DNA of 64,000 nt from Halobacillus yeomjeoni (GTDB taxonomy: Bacteria; Bacillota; Bacilli; Bacillales; Halobacillaceae), in contig NZ_JAIVAI010000003.1 of NCBI RefSeq assembly GCF_020171525.1, positions 1-64,000 of the forward strand. Reading direction: 5' to 3'. The notes under the pieces are model-generated. The model saw nothing but the letters and a program-made list of their open reading frames with translations, was not told the DNA's origin and did not search any database. Shown in pieces: positions 29,300-38,059 of the stretch. Each line of letters begins with the position of its first letter. The first letter of the stretch is position 1. Made by a program: the position numbers and the translations under genes.

Positions 29300-29333
29300 A
29301 AAAAGAGACCCGAAAAAGGTTATTCCGGGTCTC
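29300..29333 (-). terminator. Terminator of the alcohol dehydrogenase gene
   Basis: GAGACCCG...CGGGTCTC stem with T5 following on the minus strand. Confidence 0.88.
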
Positions 29334-29341
29334 CTAGTTCT

Positions 29342-30508
29342 TTATTTGGACATTTCTAAGATCTTTTCTACATCGTCTGCTTCGAGTTTATTGAAGTTTC
29401 CGAATGGCCCACGTTTCATAGCACGATCGACGATGACATCGAACTTCTCGTCACCGATTTCATAATGTTCAAGGGTTTCTGGCGCTCCAATGGAAGTCCA
29501 GAAGGAACGTAGAGCTTCAATCCCCTCTTCTGCTACCTGACGGTCAGACTTCCCTTCTGTTTCTACCCCGAATACGTTGGTCGCTAATTGAGCGAAACGC
29601 TTTTCGTCAACGGATAAATTATGCTTCATCCAGTTCGGGAATAGAATCGCAAGACCACCTGCATGAGGGATGTCATACACGGCGGAAACAGCATGCTCGA
29701 TGTTATGGCTTGCCCAGTCCCCGCGGTATCCCATTTGCAGCATGCCATTCAAAGCGATGGTTCCTGCATATAGAATCGTTTCTCTATGCTCATAAGATTC
29801 CAGGTCATCTAACAATTTAGGAGCTGTATCAATGACTGTCCGTAATACTCCCTCAATCATTTCATCCTGTACAGGAGATTGTGTCGGAGTATGGAAATAC
29901 TGCTCAAACATGTGAGTCATCATATCCACAATTCCATAAATGGTTTGATCCTTAGGAACACTTACGGTGTTCTGTGGATCCAATATGGAGAATTTAGGGT
30001 TGGTGAATGGAGGTGCCCCCCATCCATACTTCTCATTGGTTTCCCAGTTAGTGATGACTGACCCTGCATTCATCTCTGAACCAGTAGCTGCCAGAGTCAA
30101 AACGGTACCAAAAGGAAGCGCATCTTTAGGTGTCGCTTTTTTCGTTACAAGATCCCAGGCATCTCCGTCATATTTAGCACCTGTCGCGATGGTTTTCGTG
30201 CAGTCGATGACACTTCCTCCTCCCACAGCTAGTAGGAAGTGGATGCCCTCTTCTTTACAAATTTTCACCCCTTCATGAACCGTCGTCAGTTTAGGGTTCG
30301 GTTCAACGCCGGAAAGTTCATGGACTTCAACACCTGCTTCATTCAACTGTTCCATGACTTGATCATAAACGCCATTTTTCTTAATGCTTCCTCCACCGTA
30401 AACAAGAAGCACTTTCTTCGTGCCTTCAGGGATTTGGTTTGGAAGCTGCTGAACTTGATCTTTACCGAATATTAACTTTGTCGGATTATAAAAAGTGAAT
30501 TTTTCCAT
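29342..30508 (-). CDS. yugJ: Iron-containing alcohol dehydrogenase (YugJ/BdhA-like)
   Basis: A 388-residue group III alcohol dehydrogenase. The nucleotide-binding [16 protein letters not shown] (~94-109), [17 protein letters not shown], and metal ligands in [18 protein letters not shown] (~190-207), [20 protein letters not shown] are visible. Likely NAD(P)H-dependent reduction of aldehydes such as butyraldehyde; substrate not determined. I start at 30508 for Shine-Dalgarno spacing; an ATG two codons earlier is possible. Confidence 0.94.
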   Translation of the reverse strand: MEKFTFYNPTKLIFGKDQVQQLPNQIPEGTKKVLLVYGGGSIKKNGVYDQVMEQLNEAGVEVHELSGVEPNPKLTTVHEGVKICKEEGIHFLLAVGGGSVIDCTKTIATGAKYDGDAWDLVTKKATPKDALPFGTVLTLAATGSEMNAGSVITNWETNEKYGWGAPPFTNPKFSILDPQNTVSVPKDQTIYGIVDMMTHMFEQYFHTPTQSPVQDEMIEGVLRTVIDTAPKLLDDLESYEHRETILYAGTIALNGMLQMGYRGDWASHNIEHAVSAVYDIPHAGGLAILFPNWMKHNLSVDEKRFAQLATNVFGVETEGKSDRQVAEEGIEALRSFWTSIGAPETLEHYEIGDEKFDVIVDRAMKRGPFGNFNKLEADDVEKILEMSK

Positions 30509-30654
30509 TTTCATTCTCCTCTCATCTAAACTCTCGAGTTATATTATCCATGATTGACTTTTAATACTCAAAGAATCTGCTGTAGGAATATTTTCGAGCA
30601 AGGTTGTGGAAGCTAAAATTGCAGTTTTCATTTTTTAAAAAAGGAGGGGTTAGA

Positions 30655-30891
30655 ATGAGTTGGTTTCAACGCGTAGCCTTGTTGTTAGTCATTGTCGGTG
30701 CGGTCAACTGGGGGTTGATTGGATTATTCCAATACGATCTCGTCGCTGGTTTGTTTGGCGGTGGTGAACAAAGCGGAGCACTCGCACGAGTGATTTATAC
30801 ACTAGTCGGTATCAGTGGACTCATTGCCATTTCCCTATATTTCAACCCAGCAGCCGAATATAGTGATCGAACTGCAGAATCTGTAGAATAA
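30655..30891 (+). CDS. yuzA: DUF378 membrane protein (YuzA)
   Basis: A 78-residue protein with two membrane helices. VALLLVIVGAVNWGLIGLFQ (~6-25) is the DUF378 signature, followed by YDLVAGLFGG and ARVIYTLVGISGLIAISLY. AAAGGAGGGG precedes the ATG at 30655. Function unknown; it neighbours yugJ and yugI as in B. subtilis. Confidence 0.92.
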   Translation: MSWFQRVALLLVIVGAVNWGLIGLFQYDLVAGLFGGGEQSGALARVIYTLVGISGLIAISLYFNPAAEYSDRTAESVE

Positions 30892-30893
30892 AA

Positions 30894-30927
30894 AAACGGA
30901 CCCGTCCATAGACAGGGTCCGTTAAAA
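30894..30927. terminator. Bidirectional terminator between yuzA and yugI
   Basis: AACGGACCC...GGGTCCGTT stem, A6 on one side and T/A-rich on the other. Confidence 0.8.
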
Positions 30928-30938
30928 ATTCATTCGCT

Positions 30939-31319
30939 TTATTTGCGGAATTTTTCACGATCGTCAGACTGTTTGATCCAGTCTTCCAATTTATCTTTAA
31001 GTGTGTTAAATCCTGCAGTATCTTCTTGCTGCTGTTGTTTAGGTGCAGCTGCTTGTTTGCGAGGACGTTTTGGTGCTTCCTGCGTTGCACGGATGGATAG
31101 AGAGTATTTGTTGCTCTCTTCATCGATATTCAAGATCTTAACTTGAACTTCATCACCTTCGGACAGGTGCTCGTTGATGTCTTTTACAAAACCGTGAGTC
31201 ACTTCTGAAATGTGCACAAGACCTTGTACTTGATCGTCTAGTGCAACGAATGCACCGTATGGCTGAATTCCTGTAACTTTACCTTCTAATACTTGTCCTT
31301 CTTGAAACTTCTCTGACAT
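30939..31319 (-). CDS. yugI: S1 RNA-binding general stress protein 13 (YugI)
   Basis: A 126-residue protein with one S1 domain (~5-75: GQVLEGKVTGIQPYGAFVAL, GLVHISEVTHGFVKD, GDEVQVKILNID) and a Lys/Gln-rich low-complexity tail ending in an acidic helix. It is expected to associate with ribosomes or RNA. ATG at 31319 is 10 nt after AGGAG; a TTG three codons earlier is too close to that site. Confidence 0.93.
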   Translation of the reverse strand: MSEKFQEGQVLEGKVTGIQPYGAFVALDDQVQGLVHISEVTHGFVKDINEHLSEGDEVQVKILNIDEESNKYSLSIRATQEAPKRPRKQAAAPKQQQQEDTAGFNTLKDKLEDWIKQSDDREKFRK

Positions 31320-31533
31320 GCTATACAACTCCTGATAATTATATTATTCGCTTCTTTTCACGCAATTAATGATTTTATCATAGTTTCACTCATTTAGCAA
31401 AGTCCTTACAGAATCCAGATGACATATTCGGTCGTACTTCATCAAAAACTCCTATTGGATAGTTGGTGATAAAAACTCTCTCCCATAAAAAACCGTGATA
31501 TAATGAAGAAAAGTCATTTGAGGAGGAACCGGA

Positions 31534-31887
31534 GTGACGATCGGAGATAACATCAGAAAAAATAGAGAAAATAAAAACTTTACGAAAGAAGAACTTGCAT
31601 TGAAAGCGAGGCTGGGAGTTCAAACCCTTGAAAGCTATGAAAATAACGAACGTTCTCCTGAACTGGATACCATATTGAAAATATCAACAGTACTTGATAT
31701 TCCTGCATCTGAATTAATGGAATTCCAGGAGGATGATACCACCATAGACGACGAACTGAAGAATTTGATTGAAGAGATCGGTGTGAAAAGTTCTAAACTG
31801 ATCTTGAAAAAAGCCCGGGATTTCTCCGAAAAAGACGTTTTACAAGCCATGAATCTACTTTATGAATTAAATCAACAAAAAAAATAA
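31534..31887 (+). CDS. XRE-family transcriptional regulator
   Basis: A 117-residue protein with an N-terminal Cro/CI helix-turn-helix (~4-58: IGDNIRKNRENKNFTKEELA, VQTLESYENNERSPELDTIL) and a helical C-terminal part. The start is GTG (31534), 7 nt after AGGAGG. Targets unknown. A strong terminator follows at 31961; element A inserts just after it. Confidence 0.9.
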   Translation: MTIGDNIRKNRENKNFTKEELALKARLGVQTLESYENNERSPELDTILKISTVLDIPASELMEFQEDDTTIDDELKNLIEEIGVKSSKLILKKARDFSEKDVLQAMNLLYELNQQKK

Positions 31888-31960
31888 AATTTATAGGTTT
31901 AAAATCTATGAAAGTCGGTAATAAGTAATAACGTAAGACTTTCTCGTATTCCCCCTGTTG

Positions 31961-31993
31961 AAGCAGAGCGAACGTTCGCTTTGCTTTTTTTTT
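31961..31993 (+). terminator. Terminator of the XRE gene
   Basis: AAGCAGAGCGAAC/GTTCGCTTTGCTT self-complementary hairpin followed by nine T residues. Confidence 0.85.
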
Positions 31994-32005
31994 GCCTTTT
32001 TTAAA

Positions 32006-32270
32006 GGATCTGTTAAAGTCTGTTGTTGATATTTGAAACGATTACTAAATAGTCTCCTTCTGGGTATAGGTGGTCCGATCCGTTATTTACTCAGAGCATG
32101 GGATGGCAGGGAAAACAGTCCGCTCGTAGTTGGTGTACCGACTTCGGTAACGGCCATTACGACCCTGGCACTTTGAAGAGAAGGCTCACGGTACCCCACG
32201 GAAAGCGAGTCATTCTAAAAGGCCGCCTCACACAAGATCTAGGACAGAAAGACCAAGCAATAACAGAGTT
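32006..32270 (+). mobile_element. MITE-like element, copy A (265 bp, internally deleted)
   Basis: Begins GGATCTGTTAAAGT and ends with the degraded complement ...ACAGAGTT. Flanking 8-mers are TTTTTAAA (31998-32005) and TTTATAAA (32271-32278), 7/8 identical. It shares long near-identical stretches with copy D but lacks the left arm and top of D's internal hairpin, as if about 75 bp had been deleted. No ORF. It accounts for most of the 31888-32439 gap. Confidence 0.8.
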
Positions 32271-32301
32271 TTTATAAAGGATACCCTTTTTCATACTTGA
32301 A

Positions 32302-32326
32302 GTTTAGTGTAGATGCATCACTAAAC
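32302..32326. repeat. 8-bp inverted repeat upstream of patB
   Basis: GTTTAGTG and CACTAAAC flank TAGATGCAT, about 115 nt before patB. It could be an operator or a decayed element end (the elements' termini also contain TTAGTGT). Confidence 0.35.
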
Positions 32327-32439
32327 TGCTCCTTTACATAACCGTCGTTGAATCAGAATTACCAAAGCAGAAAAATTCATCAAAAGATTCCTTTCGGTTA
32401 TTATAAAAAAATACAGCAGCACCTTGAGGAGGGATAAGG

Positions 32440-33615
32440 ATGGGACGCTTTGATGAGGTTATAGAACGTAAAGGAACGAAGTCAGTAAAATGGGATATGG
32501 TGGATCACTTCTATCAAGATCCGGAAGTTTTACCGATGTGGGTGGCGGATATGGACTTCAAAACTCCAGCCCCCGTTACAGAAGCTTTGACAGAGAGGGT
32601 CCGACATGGAATATTCGGCTACACTGTGCCTGATGACAATACGAAACGAATCATTACCGACTGGCTTTCAAAAAGACACGGTTGGGATGTAGAACAGGAT
32701 TGGATCCGATATAGTCCAGGGGTCATACCTTCATTACACATGATCATTCAAAGTCTCACGGAAGTCGGAGATCACATCTTGATTCAAACACCGGTATATC
32801 CTCCGTTTTATACAGTTATAAAAGATCATGGACGGCATGTGGTCAAAAACTCTTTGATTTTTAATGAAGAACGATATCACATCGATTTCGATGATTTCGA
32901 AGAAAAAATAAAGGAAAATGACGTGAAGATGTTTATTCTTTGTAACCCGCACAATCCTGTAGGACGGGTTTGGACGAAGGAAGAATTGAACAAGATTGCG
33001 GACATTTGTAACCGACATGAAGTTCTGATCGTCTCGGATGAAATTCATGCGGATCTGGTTTTTAAAGACCACACTCACGTCCCCATAGCAAGCCTGGATC
33101 ATCATACGAGTCAAAACACTATTACTTGTATGTCTCCGACGAAAACATTCAATTTAGCCGGTATGCAGGTTTCTTATGTGGTGACAGCGGATAAAAAAGT
33201 GAGGGAAGTATTAGATAAGCAGTTCAACAACCAAGGAATGTTCCTTCTTAATACTCTTGGAATCACTGCATTAGAAGCTGCTTATCAACACGGGGAAGAG
33301 TGGCTTGAGGATCTGACAGATTTGTTGGAATCCCATTATTACTACGTTTCAGATCGCCTGCACAAAGAAACAGACAAAATCAAAGTCATTCCTCCTGAAG
33401 GGACCTACCTTCTTTGGCTGGATTGCCGGGAGCTGAATTTCGAACAAAAAGAACTGAAAAGGTTCATGCAGAAAGAGGCCAAAGTCGGTCTTAATGACGG
33501 CGCATCATTCGGAGAAGAAGGAAATGGTTTTATGCGATTGAATATAGCAGCTCCGAAGCCAATTATAGAAGATGGAGTGGATCGAATTGTGAGAGCAGTC
33601 AATCGACTTCAATAA
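32440..33615 (+). CDS. patB: Cystathionine beta-lyase / aminotransferase class I-II (PatB)
   Basis: A 391-residue PLP enzyme of the MalY/PatB group that cleaves C-S bonds. LPMWVADMDFKTP (~30-42), ILCNPHNPVGRVWTKEE (~166-182), SDEIHADLVF (~197) and the PLP-lysine motif SPTKTFNLAG (~230-239) are clear. GAGGAGGGATAAGG precedes the ATG. It opens the patB-kinB-kapB neighbourhood of B. subtilis, but kinB is not present here. Confidence 0.95.
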   Translation: MGRFDEVIERKGTKSVKWDMVDHFYQDPEVLPMWVADMDFKTPAPVTEALTERVRHGIFGYTVPDDNTKRIITDWLSKRHGWDVEQDWIRYSPGVIPSLHMIIQSLTEVGDHILIQTPVYPPFYTVIKDHGRHVVKNSLIFNEERYHIDFDDFEEKIKENDVKMFILCNPHNPVGRVWTKEELNKIADICNRHEVLIVSDEIHADLVFKDHTHVPIASLDHHTSQNTITCMSPTKTFNLAGMQVSYVVTADKKVREVLDKQFNNQGMFLLNTLGITALEAAYQHGEEWLEDLTDLLESHYYYVSDRLHKETDKIKVIPPEGTYLLWLDCRELNFEQKELKRFMQKEAKVGLNDGASFGEEGNGFMRLNIAAPKPIIEDGVDRIVRAVNRLQ

Positions 33616-33705
33616 AAAAGCCTCCCTATAAAGGGTGGTGACCCCTAAAAGTTAGAATTTCAACTCTAACTTCTGAGGTCACCACCGAAGGGGAGACTTT
33701 TTTTA
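33614..33705. terminator. Bidirectional terminator made of an IS-end-like palindrome
   Basis: Between convergent patB and sodC-like genes lies a long imperfect palindrome: GGTGGTGACC (33634-33643) pairs with GGTCACCACC (33677-33686), and AAGTTAGA with TCTAACTT, with A6 and T7 outside. Each half resembles the terminal repeat of an IS3/IS150-type element (TGACCCCTAAAAGTTAGA), so it may be two abutted IS ends now used as a terminator. Confidence 0.65.
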
Positions 33706-34278
33706 TTCTTCTTTCTGCTTTTTATCCGGTTCTGTTGGATCGCTGGTCTCATCTTCATCTGCCTTGATGGTGATTTTGCCACAGGCGACTCGTTCACCCG
33801 AATCACCCGCTGGTTGAGTCATCCCATCATCAGGTCCGCTTGTAATGATGATCGATGTGCCCTCTTTTCTTAACAAAGATGTTTGGGCTTCTTTTAATTT
33901 CGCTTCTGGAAGCATCAGTTTCGTATCGACCATCCCACTAGGGTCAGCTTCTATATTAGCCATGTCTCCAGCATGGGCTCCATCTGCATTCATCAGGCCA
34001 TGATCTTTTGACTTCGGATTAAAATGATTGCCTGCACTCTTGAAATCAGGAGCTTCACACTTTGGAAACTCATGAATATGGATTCCGTGAACCCCCGGTT
34101 CCAATCCTTCTACCTTGACCGCCACTTCCACTCCTTCAGGACGCTCGGTGAAAGTAGCCGTGCCGATTTTGTCATTTTCACTATTGTAGATGGAAGTTTC
34201 CAATGGAGACCTCTGATCATTCGAACAACCGCTTAAAACAATGAACAGCAGGAGTAAACTGCCACAACATAATTTCAT
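33703..34278 (-). CDS. Cu/Zn superoxide dismutase-like lipoprotein, one copper ligand missing
   Basis: A 191-residue lipoprotein: signal peptide, lipobox LSGC (~14-17), a SodC domain and a charged tail. HGIHIHEFPKC supplies the first two copper histidines, AGNHFNP the bridging one, and DGAHAGD the zinc site; SGPDDGMTQPAGDSGERVAC is the conserved C-terminal loop, but the residue expected to be the fourth copper histidine reads threonine (IIITSGPDD). B. subtilis YojM is a known SodC relative lacking copper ligands, so activity may be poor or absent. The ATG at 34278 follows GGAGGG. Confidence 0.9.
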   Translation of the reverse strand: MKLCCGSLLLLFIVLSGCSNDQRSPLETSIYNSENDKIGTATFTERPEGVEVAVKVEGLEPGVHGIHIHEFPKCEAPDFKSAGNHFNPKSKDHGLMNADGAHAGDMANIEADPSGMVDTKLMLPEAKLKEAQTSLLRKEGTSIIITSGPDDGMTQPAGDSGERVACGKITIKADEDETSDPTEPDKKQKEE

Positions 34279-34341
34279 TTTTTCCCTCCGCTCTACCATG
34301 TTCTAAGCGTATTATCCCCCATAACCATTAAATGTATGACA

Positions 34342-34373
34342 AAACCACGCCAGAATACTCTCCAGCGTGGTTC
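34342..34373 (-). terminator. Terminator of the small membrane gene
   Basis: AACCACGC...GCGTGGTT stem with TTTT after it on the minus strand. Confidence 0.75.
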
Positions 34374-34375
34374 AT

Positions 34376-34555
34376 TCACTCTTCCTGCTCTTTCCTCTCA
34401 TCATTCGATCGATCTTCCGTCTTTTTTTCTTCTTTCTGCGAAGCTTTTATAATTAAAATCATCGTAATGGCTGCACCGACGACGAATAGCAATAATGTAA
34501 GAACAGCAGGAATATATTCTGACTTATCTTCAGGGAAATATAAAAATTCCATCAT
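34376..34555 (-). CDS. Small single-pass membrane protein
   Basis: About 59 residues: MMEFLYFPEDKSEYIPAVL, one hydrophobic helix (LLLFVVGAAITMILIIKA) and a strongly charged E/K/R tail. Start is uncertain: an ATG at 34579 is in frame, but a TATACT overlaps its upstream region, while AAGGATG lies before the ATG pair at 34555. A terminator follows directly. No family recognised. Confidence 0.6.
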   Translation of the reverse strand: MMEFLYFPEDKSEYIPAVLTLLLFVVGAAITMILIIKASQKEEKKTEDRSNDERKEQEE

Positions 34556-34670
34556 AAGAGCATCACATCCTTCAGGCATAGTATAGCAGATTTAAATAGA
34601 CCATATAATGATTTCAAAATTTCTTCACAAATTGAATTTTTGTTATAATTCAGCCATAGGAGGGATCGTC

Positions 34671-35054
34671 ATGACTGAACTTGAAAAAGGTACGATTGTA
34701 AAAGCTCATTACAAATCCGGAATCTATATCGGTGAAATCGTAGAGGACCGCAATCGATTTTATCTCGTCAAAATATTAGCTGTAGACAAGCATCCAATGC
34801 AGGGTGACTTACATAACCCGGGAAAAACAGAGAATGTGTTTTTCCACCAAAGGAAAGCCCTGAGTTACAACGAAAAAGCCAACATCCAAAAAGAGGCCGT
34901 TCATTTATATGAAGAATCGTCTGTACCTGATTATAAAAACTCTTTACAAAAGTCCGTCGATCGTTTAAAAGAGAAGCTGCAGCGAAGAGATACAGAGTTC
35001 AATGCACACGCATTAGAACGATTGGAGGAACTAGAGAAGCAATATTTCAAGTAA
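34671..35054 (+). CDS. kapB: Kinase-associated protein B (KapB)
   Basis: A 127-residue protein starting MTELEKGTIVKAHYKSGIYI, matching B. subtilis KapB, which is needed for KinB signalling into the sporulation phosphorelay. FLVKILAVDKHPMQGDLHNP-like and FFHQRKALSYNEKA segments are family features. AGGAGGG precedes the ATG at 34671. KinB itself is not adjacent. Confidence 0.9.
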   Translation: MTELEKGTIVKAHYKSGIYIGEIVEDRNRFYLVKILAVDKHPMQGDLHNPGKTENVFFHQRKALSYNEKANIQKEAVHLYEESSVPDYKNSLQKSVDRLKEKLQRRDTEFNAHALERLEELEKQYFK

Positions 35055-35079
35055 AAAAGGAGGCTTGCGCCTCCTTTTT
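35053..35079. terminator. Bidirectional terminator between kapB and khtU
   Basis: GGAGGC-TTGC-GCCTCC hairpin with A6 before and T5 after, ending at the khtU stop. Confidence 0.9.
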
Positions 35080-36260
35080 CAGCTTCCTGGCAGCTTGATT
35101 TTCTTCTTTTTCTTTACAGGTTTCCCGTAAACCTTGTTGGTAATGTTTGTGGCTTGTTCAAAAAGCAGCATTCCAACGAATGCAGCAACCAGAATATATA
35201 GACCACTGAACACCTTCAACACCCCTGTCGCCACACTCGCAATGACAACAGAGAATTCGCCGCGGGAGCACAAGGATAAACCCGCTCTGAGAGAGGCTCG
35301 CTTTGAAATCCCGTACATGGGACCACCCAATATTCCAAGAAGAAGCTTTGCTATGACTGACCAAATGATGATGATGACTAACAGCCCGATCATCGGCACT
35401 CCGTCTCCCAATTGAATGGTTGTCCCAAAATATATGAAAAAAGTAGGCAGCATCAAATCTTTTACAGGGAACACCGTCTGCTCCACTTTTTCAATTCTTC
35501 CAATTTCCGCAAGCATCATTCCAGCGAGGAAAGCACCTAACACTTCAGATAACCCTAAGAAAAGAGCAAGGCCCCCATACGCCAGAGCAATCCCGATCAA
35601 CAATGCGATTTTGAAATCTTCATCGTCGATACGATCAAGGAAGGATTCAAATCTTTTGAATAAAGTCTTCCCTAAAATGATCGCAAGTAAAGTAAGGCCC
35701 AATATCTTCCCTACCAGAATGACGAAGGTGAAAGTATTGAAATGATCTCCTGCACTCACTCCGAAGAGGATGGCGACGATAATCGGTGCGACCAAGTCTT
35801 CGAAAATCAGAATGGCTAAAATAAACTCTGTTTCGGTATTCGCCATACGACCGCGATCATCCAACAACTTCGCTGTTATGGAAGAGCTTGTCGCATATGC
35901 TATTCCTCCGATTAAGAAACTGGAGAACAAATCGAGGTTAAACAATAATGCAATCCCAGTGGTGACGCCTAAACTTAAAAACACATCCAATAAACCTGAA
36001 GGCCATATTTTTTTTGCAATTCCCCCAAGTCTTTTTACATTAAATTCCAACCCTAATAGGAAAAATAAAAGGACGATTCCGATTTCACTGGCAAAAGCCA
36101 GCAGTTCGCTTTCATGTATGACGTCCGCTACTACTATTCCTAAGAGGATATATAATATGACACTGGGGATTTTGATCTTTAAACTTAAAAAGCCTAAATA
36201 AAAGATAAATATTAGAATAAGTCCTGCTCCCAGCAGAGCTGGAAATCCTTCAGCATGCAC
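35079..36260 (-). CDS. khtU: K+/H+ antiporter membrane subunit (KhtU, CPA2 family)
   Basis: A 393-residue CPA2 (KefB-like) antiporter with about 12 hydrophobic helices. GIVLLFFLLGLEFNVKRL (~60-77), ATSSSITAKLLDD (~122-134) and LAILIFEDLVAPIIVAIL (~147-164) carry the transport-site residues. It starts with GTG 6 nt after the khtT stop, so the pair are coupled. It would expel K+ in exchange for protons. Confidence 0.93.
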   Translation of the reverse strand: MHAEGFPALLGAGLILIFIFYLGFLSLKIKIPSVILYILLGIVVADVIHESELLAFASEIGIVLLFFLLGLEFNVKRLGGIAKKIWPSGLLDVFLSLGVTTGIALLFNLDLFSSFLIGGIAYATSSSITAKLLDDRGRMANTETEFILAILIFEDLVAPIIVAILFGVSAGDHFNTFTFVILVGKILGLTLLAIILGKTLFKRFESFLDRIDDEDFKIALLIGIALAYGGLALFLGLSEVLGAFLAGMMLAEIGRIEKVEQTVFPVKDLMLPTFFIYFGTTIQLGDGVPMIGLLVIIIIWSVIAKLLLGILGGPMYGISKRASLRAGLSLCSRGEFSVVIASVATGVLKVFSGLYILVAAFVGMLLFEQATNITNKVYGKPVKKKKKIKLPGS

Positions 36261-36266
36261 CGGCCA

Positions 36267-36755
36267 TCATTCCTCTCCTTTGCACAAGTCGGATAAGGTA
36301 TCGATTTGATCCTGCTTTCCGATCGTCATGATGACATCTCCTGGTTGTAATCTCGTATCTGCCTCGGGAATTGCGATCGTTTCATCCCCTTTGACGATCC
36401 CGATGATCGTCGCTCCGGTCCGATTCCTTATTTCAGACTCTTCAATAGTTTTAAAAGCTAAACTTGATTTTTCTTTCAACTCCACCCAGTCGATCACAAT
36501 TTGATTCTGGAATATCTTCAATTGATCTGCATCCACCGGCTGGTAAGTAGCGCCCAGTAACTGGGCCCCAAGCTCTCGTGTTTCATCTGAGGTAAGGTCC
36601 ATAGAAAAGTCAGCCTCTTCACTGTCTGCATCTTCAAAGAAATATAATTCACGTTTTCCGGTATGATGAACAATGAGTACGAGCATACTATCCTCGCCGG
36701 TTTTCAAACAAATTTTTTGTCCGATTCCTGGAAGTTTGGATATAGAGATATTCAT
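36267..36755 (-). CDS. khtT: K+/H+ antiporter regulatory subunit (KhtT, TrkA-C domain)
   Basis: A 162-residue soluble protein. The C-terminal TrkA-C/RCK-C domain (~80-160) shows TGATIIGIVKGDETIAIPEA and LQPGDVIMTIGKQDQI. KhtT regulates KhtU through nucleotide binding. ATG at 36755 is 10 nt after AGGAG and yields the usual KhtT N-terminus; the frame extends further upstream without a better site. Confidence 0.92.
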   Translation of the reverse strand: MNISISKLPGIGQKICLKTGEDSMLVLIVHHTGKRELYFFEDADSEEADFSMDLTSDETRELGAQLLGATYQPVDADQLKIFQNQIVIDWVELKEKSSLAFKTIEESEIRNRTGATIIGIVKGDETIAIPEADTRLQPGDVIMTIGKQDQIDTLSDLCKGEE

Positions 36756-37006
36756 TCCATTTGCACTCCTTAAAATCCTGATCTTCGATTCGATTTTTAA
36801 TAAATTGGGTTCCATCGTGTTCGTGAATTATTTTTTCACCTTTTTTCCATTATAACCATATTCCTCTTTGTTCACATAATATCCGAATTGTCATTAAGTT
36901 CTTTCCCTCATTTTACCAACCACCAAACAGAAAACAACTGTATTTGTCAACAACTGCGGCGTGTGGTAATTTTAAATAGTCCAAAGATATATAGGAGGTA
37001 ATTCCA

Positions 37007-37717
37007 TTGACAACACATATTGGTGCAAATCCTGGAGATATTGCAGAAAAGATACTATTACCCGGCGATCCACTACGTGCAAAATACATCGCTGAGAACT
37101 TTTTGGAAGATGCGACTTGCTATAATGAAGTCCGCGGCATGTATGGATATACCGGCACATACAAAGGAGAACGCATTTCTGTCCAAGGTACAGGGATGGG
37201 AGTCCCTTCCATTTCCATCTATATCAATGAATTGATGGAAAGCTATGGTGTGCAGAAATTGATTCGTGTCGGATCTTGTGGCGCACTACAAAAGGATGTT
37301 AAAGTCCGTGATGTCATCTTAGCATCCACTTCCACAACTGATTCTCAAATGAACCGTATGGTATTCGGCGGCATCGACTTCGCTCCGACAGCTGATTTCG
37401 GTCTTTTAAAAAATGCGTATGAAGCAGGAGAAAAGAAAGGTTTGAATTTACGTGTAGGTAACGTCTTTACAAGTGACAGCTTCTACCGTGACCAGGCAAT
37501 GGATCTGTTCAACCTGCTCGCTAAATACAATGTATTGGCCGTAGAAATGGAAACTACTGCCCTTTACACCTTGGCTGCTAAATACAACCGTGAAGCTCTA
37601 TCTGTACTTACAGTCAGTGACCATATCCTGACAGGTGAAGAAACGACTGCTGAAGAGCGTCAAAACACTTTCAACGATATGATCGAGGTCGCTCTTGAGG
37701 CGGCTATTCAAGACTGA
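37007..37717 (+). CDS. deoD: Purine nucleoside phosphorylase (DeoD)
   Basis: A 236-residue hexameric [17 protein letters not shown] (~18-31), [16 protein letters not shown] (~64-79), GSCGAL (~91-96), [12 protein letters not shown] (~177-188) and [14 protein letters not shown] (~200-213, with the catalytic Asp) are diagnostic. The start is TTG (37007), 8 nt after AGGAGG. Confidence 0.97.
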   Translation: MTTHIGANPGDIAEKILLPGDPLRAKYIAENFLEDATCYNEVRGMYGYTGTYKGERISVQGTGMGVPSISIYINELMESYGVQKLIRVGSCGALQKDVKVRDVILASTSTTDSQMNRMVFGGIDFAPTADFGLLKNAYEAGEKKGLNLRVGNVFTSDSFYRDQAMDLFNLLAKYNVLAVEMETTALYTLAAKYNREALSVLTVSDHILTGEETTAEERQNTFNDMIEVALEAAIQD

Positions 37718-37722
37718 ACAAG

Positions 37723-37753
37723 AAAGACACCCTATTTCGGGGTGTCTTTTTTA
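37723..37753. terminator. deoD terminator
   Basis: AAGACACC...GGTGTCTT stem with T6 following on the plus strand; it overlaps the 3' end of the convergent small gene. Confidence 0.9.
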
Positions 37754-37965
37754 TCTTCCACTCTTTCTATTAAAGAGAAGTCAATAGAAATCAATCTCTC
37801 TCCGACACTCATGATTGCATGTTCACTTGTAAGTATTTCCAGTTTCCCTCTATACACATGGCACCTCGAATACACATCAACCACTTTTCCGATATGGCGC
37901 TGCCAGCTTCTAAGCTTTTCTTCTGATCGGTCGCAAGCCTCATTTTCCTCTGTATACAAGACCAC
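37732..37965 (-). CDS. Small hypothetical protein (SH3-barrel-like)
   Basis: Up to 77 residues, with a predicted small beta-barrel (IGKVVDVYSRCHVYRGKLEI; MSVGERLISIDFSLIERVE) reminiscent of YolD-type proteins. GGGAGG lies upstream; GTG at 37965 or TTG at 37959 could be the start, the latter better spaced. The stop lies inside the deoD terminator. Function unknown. Confidence 0.6.
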   Translation of the reverse strand: MVLYTEENEACDRSEEKLRSWQRHIGKVVDVYSRCHVYRGKLEILTSEHAIMSVGERLISIDFSLIERVEDKKDTPK

Positions 37966-38059
37966 TGCCTCCCGATATCTGTTTACATGTATTGTATACA
38001 GGTCATGTTGTTATGACAGGGTATCTACCTAGTGAGAATACAAAAAAGGCTAATATGAA

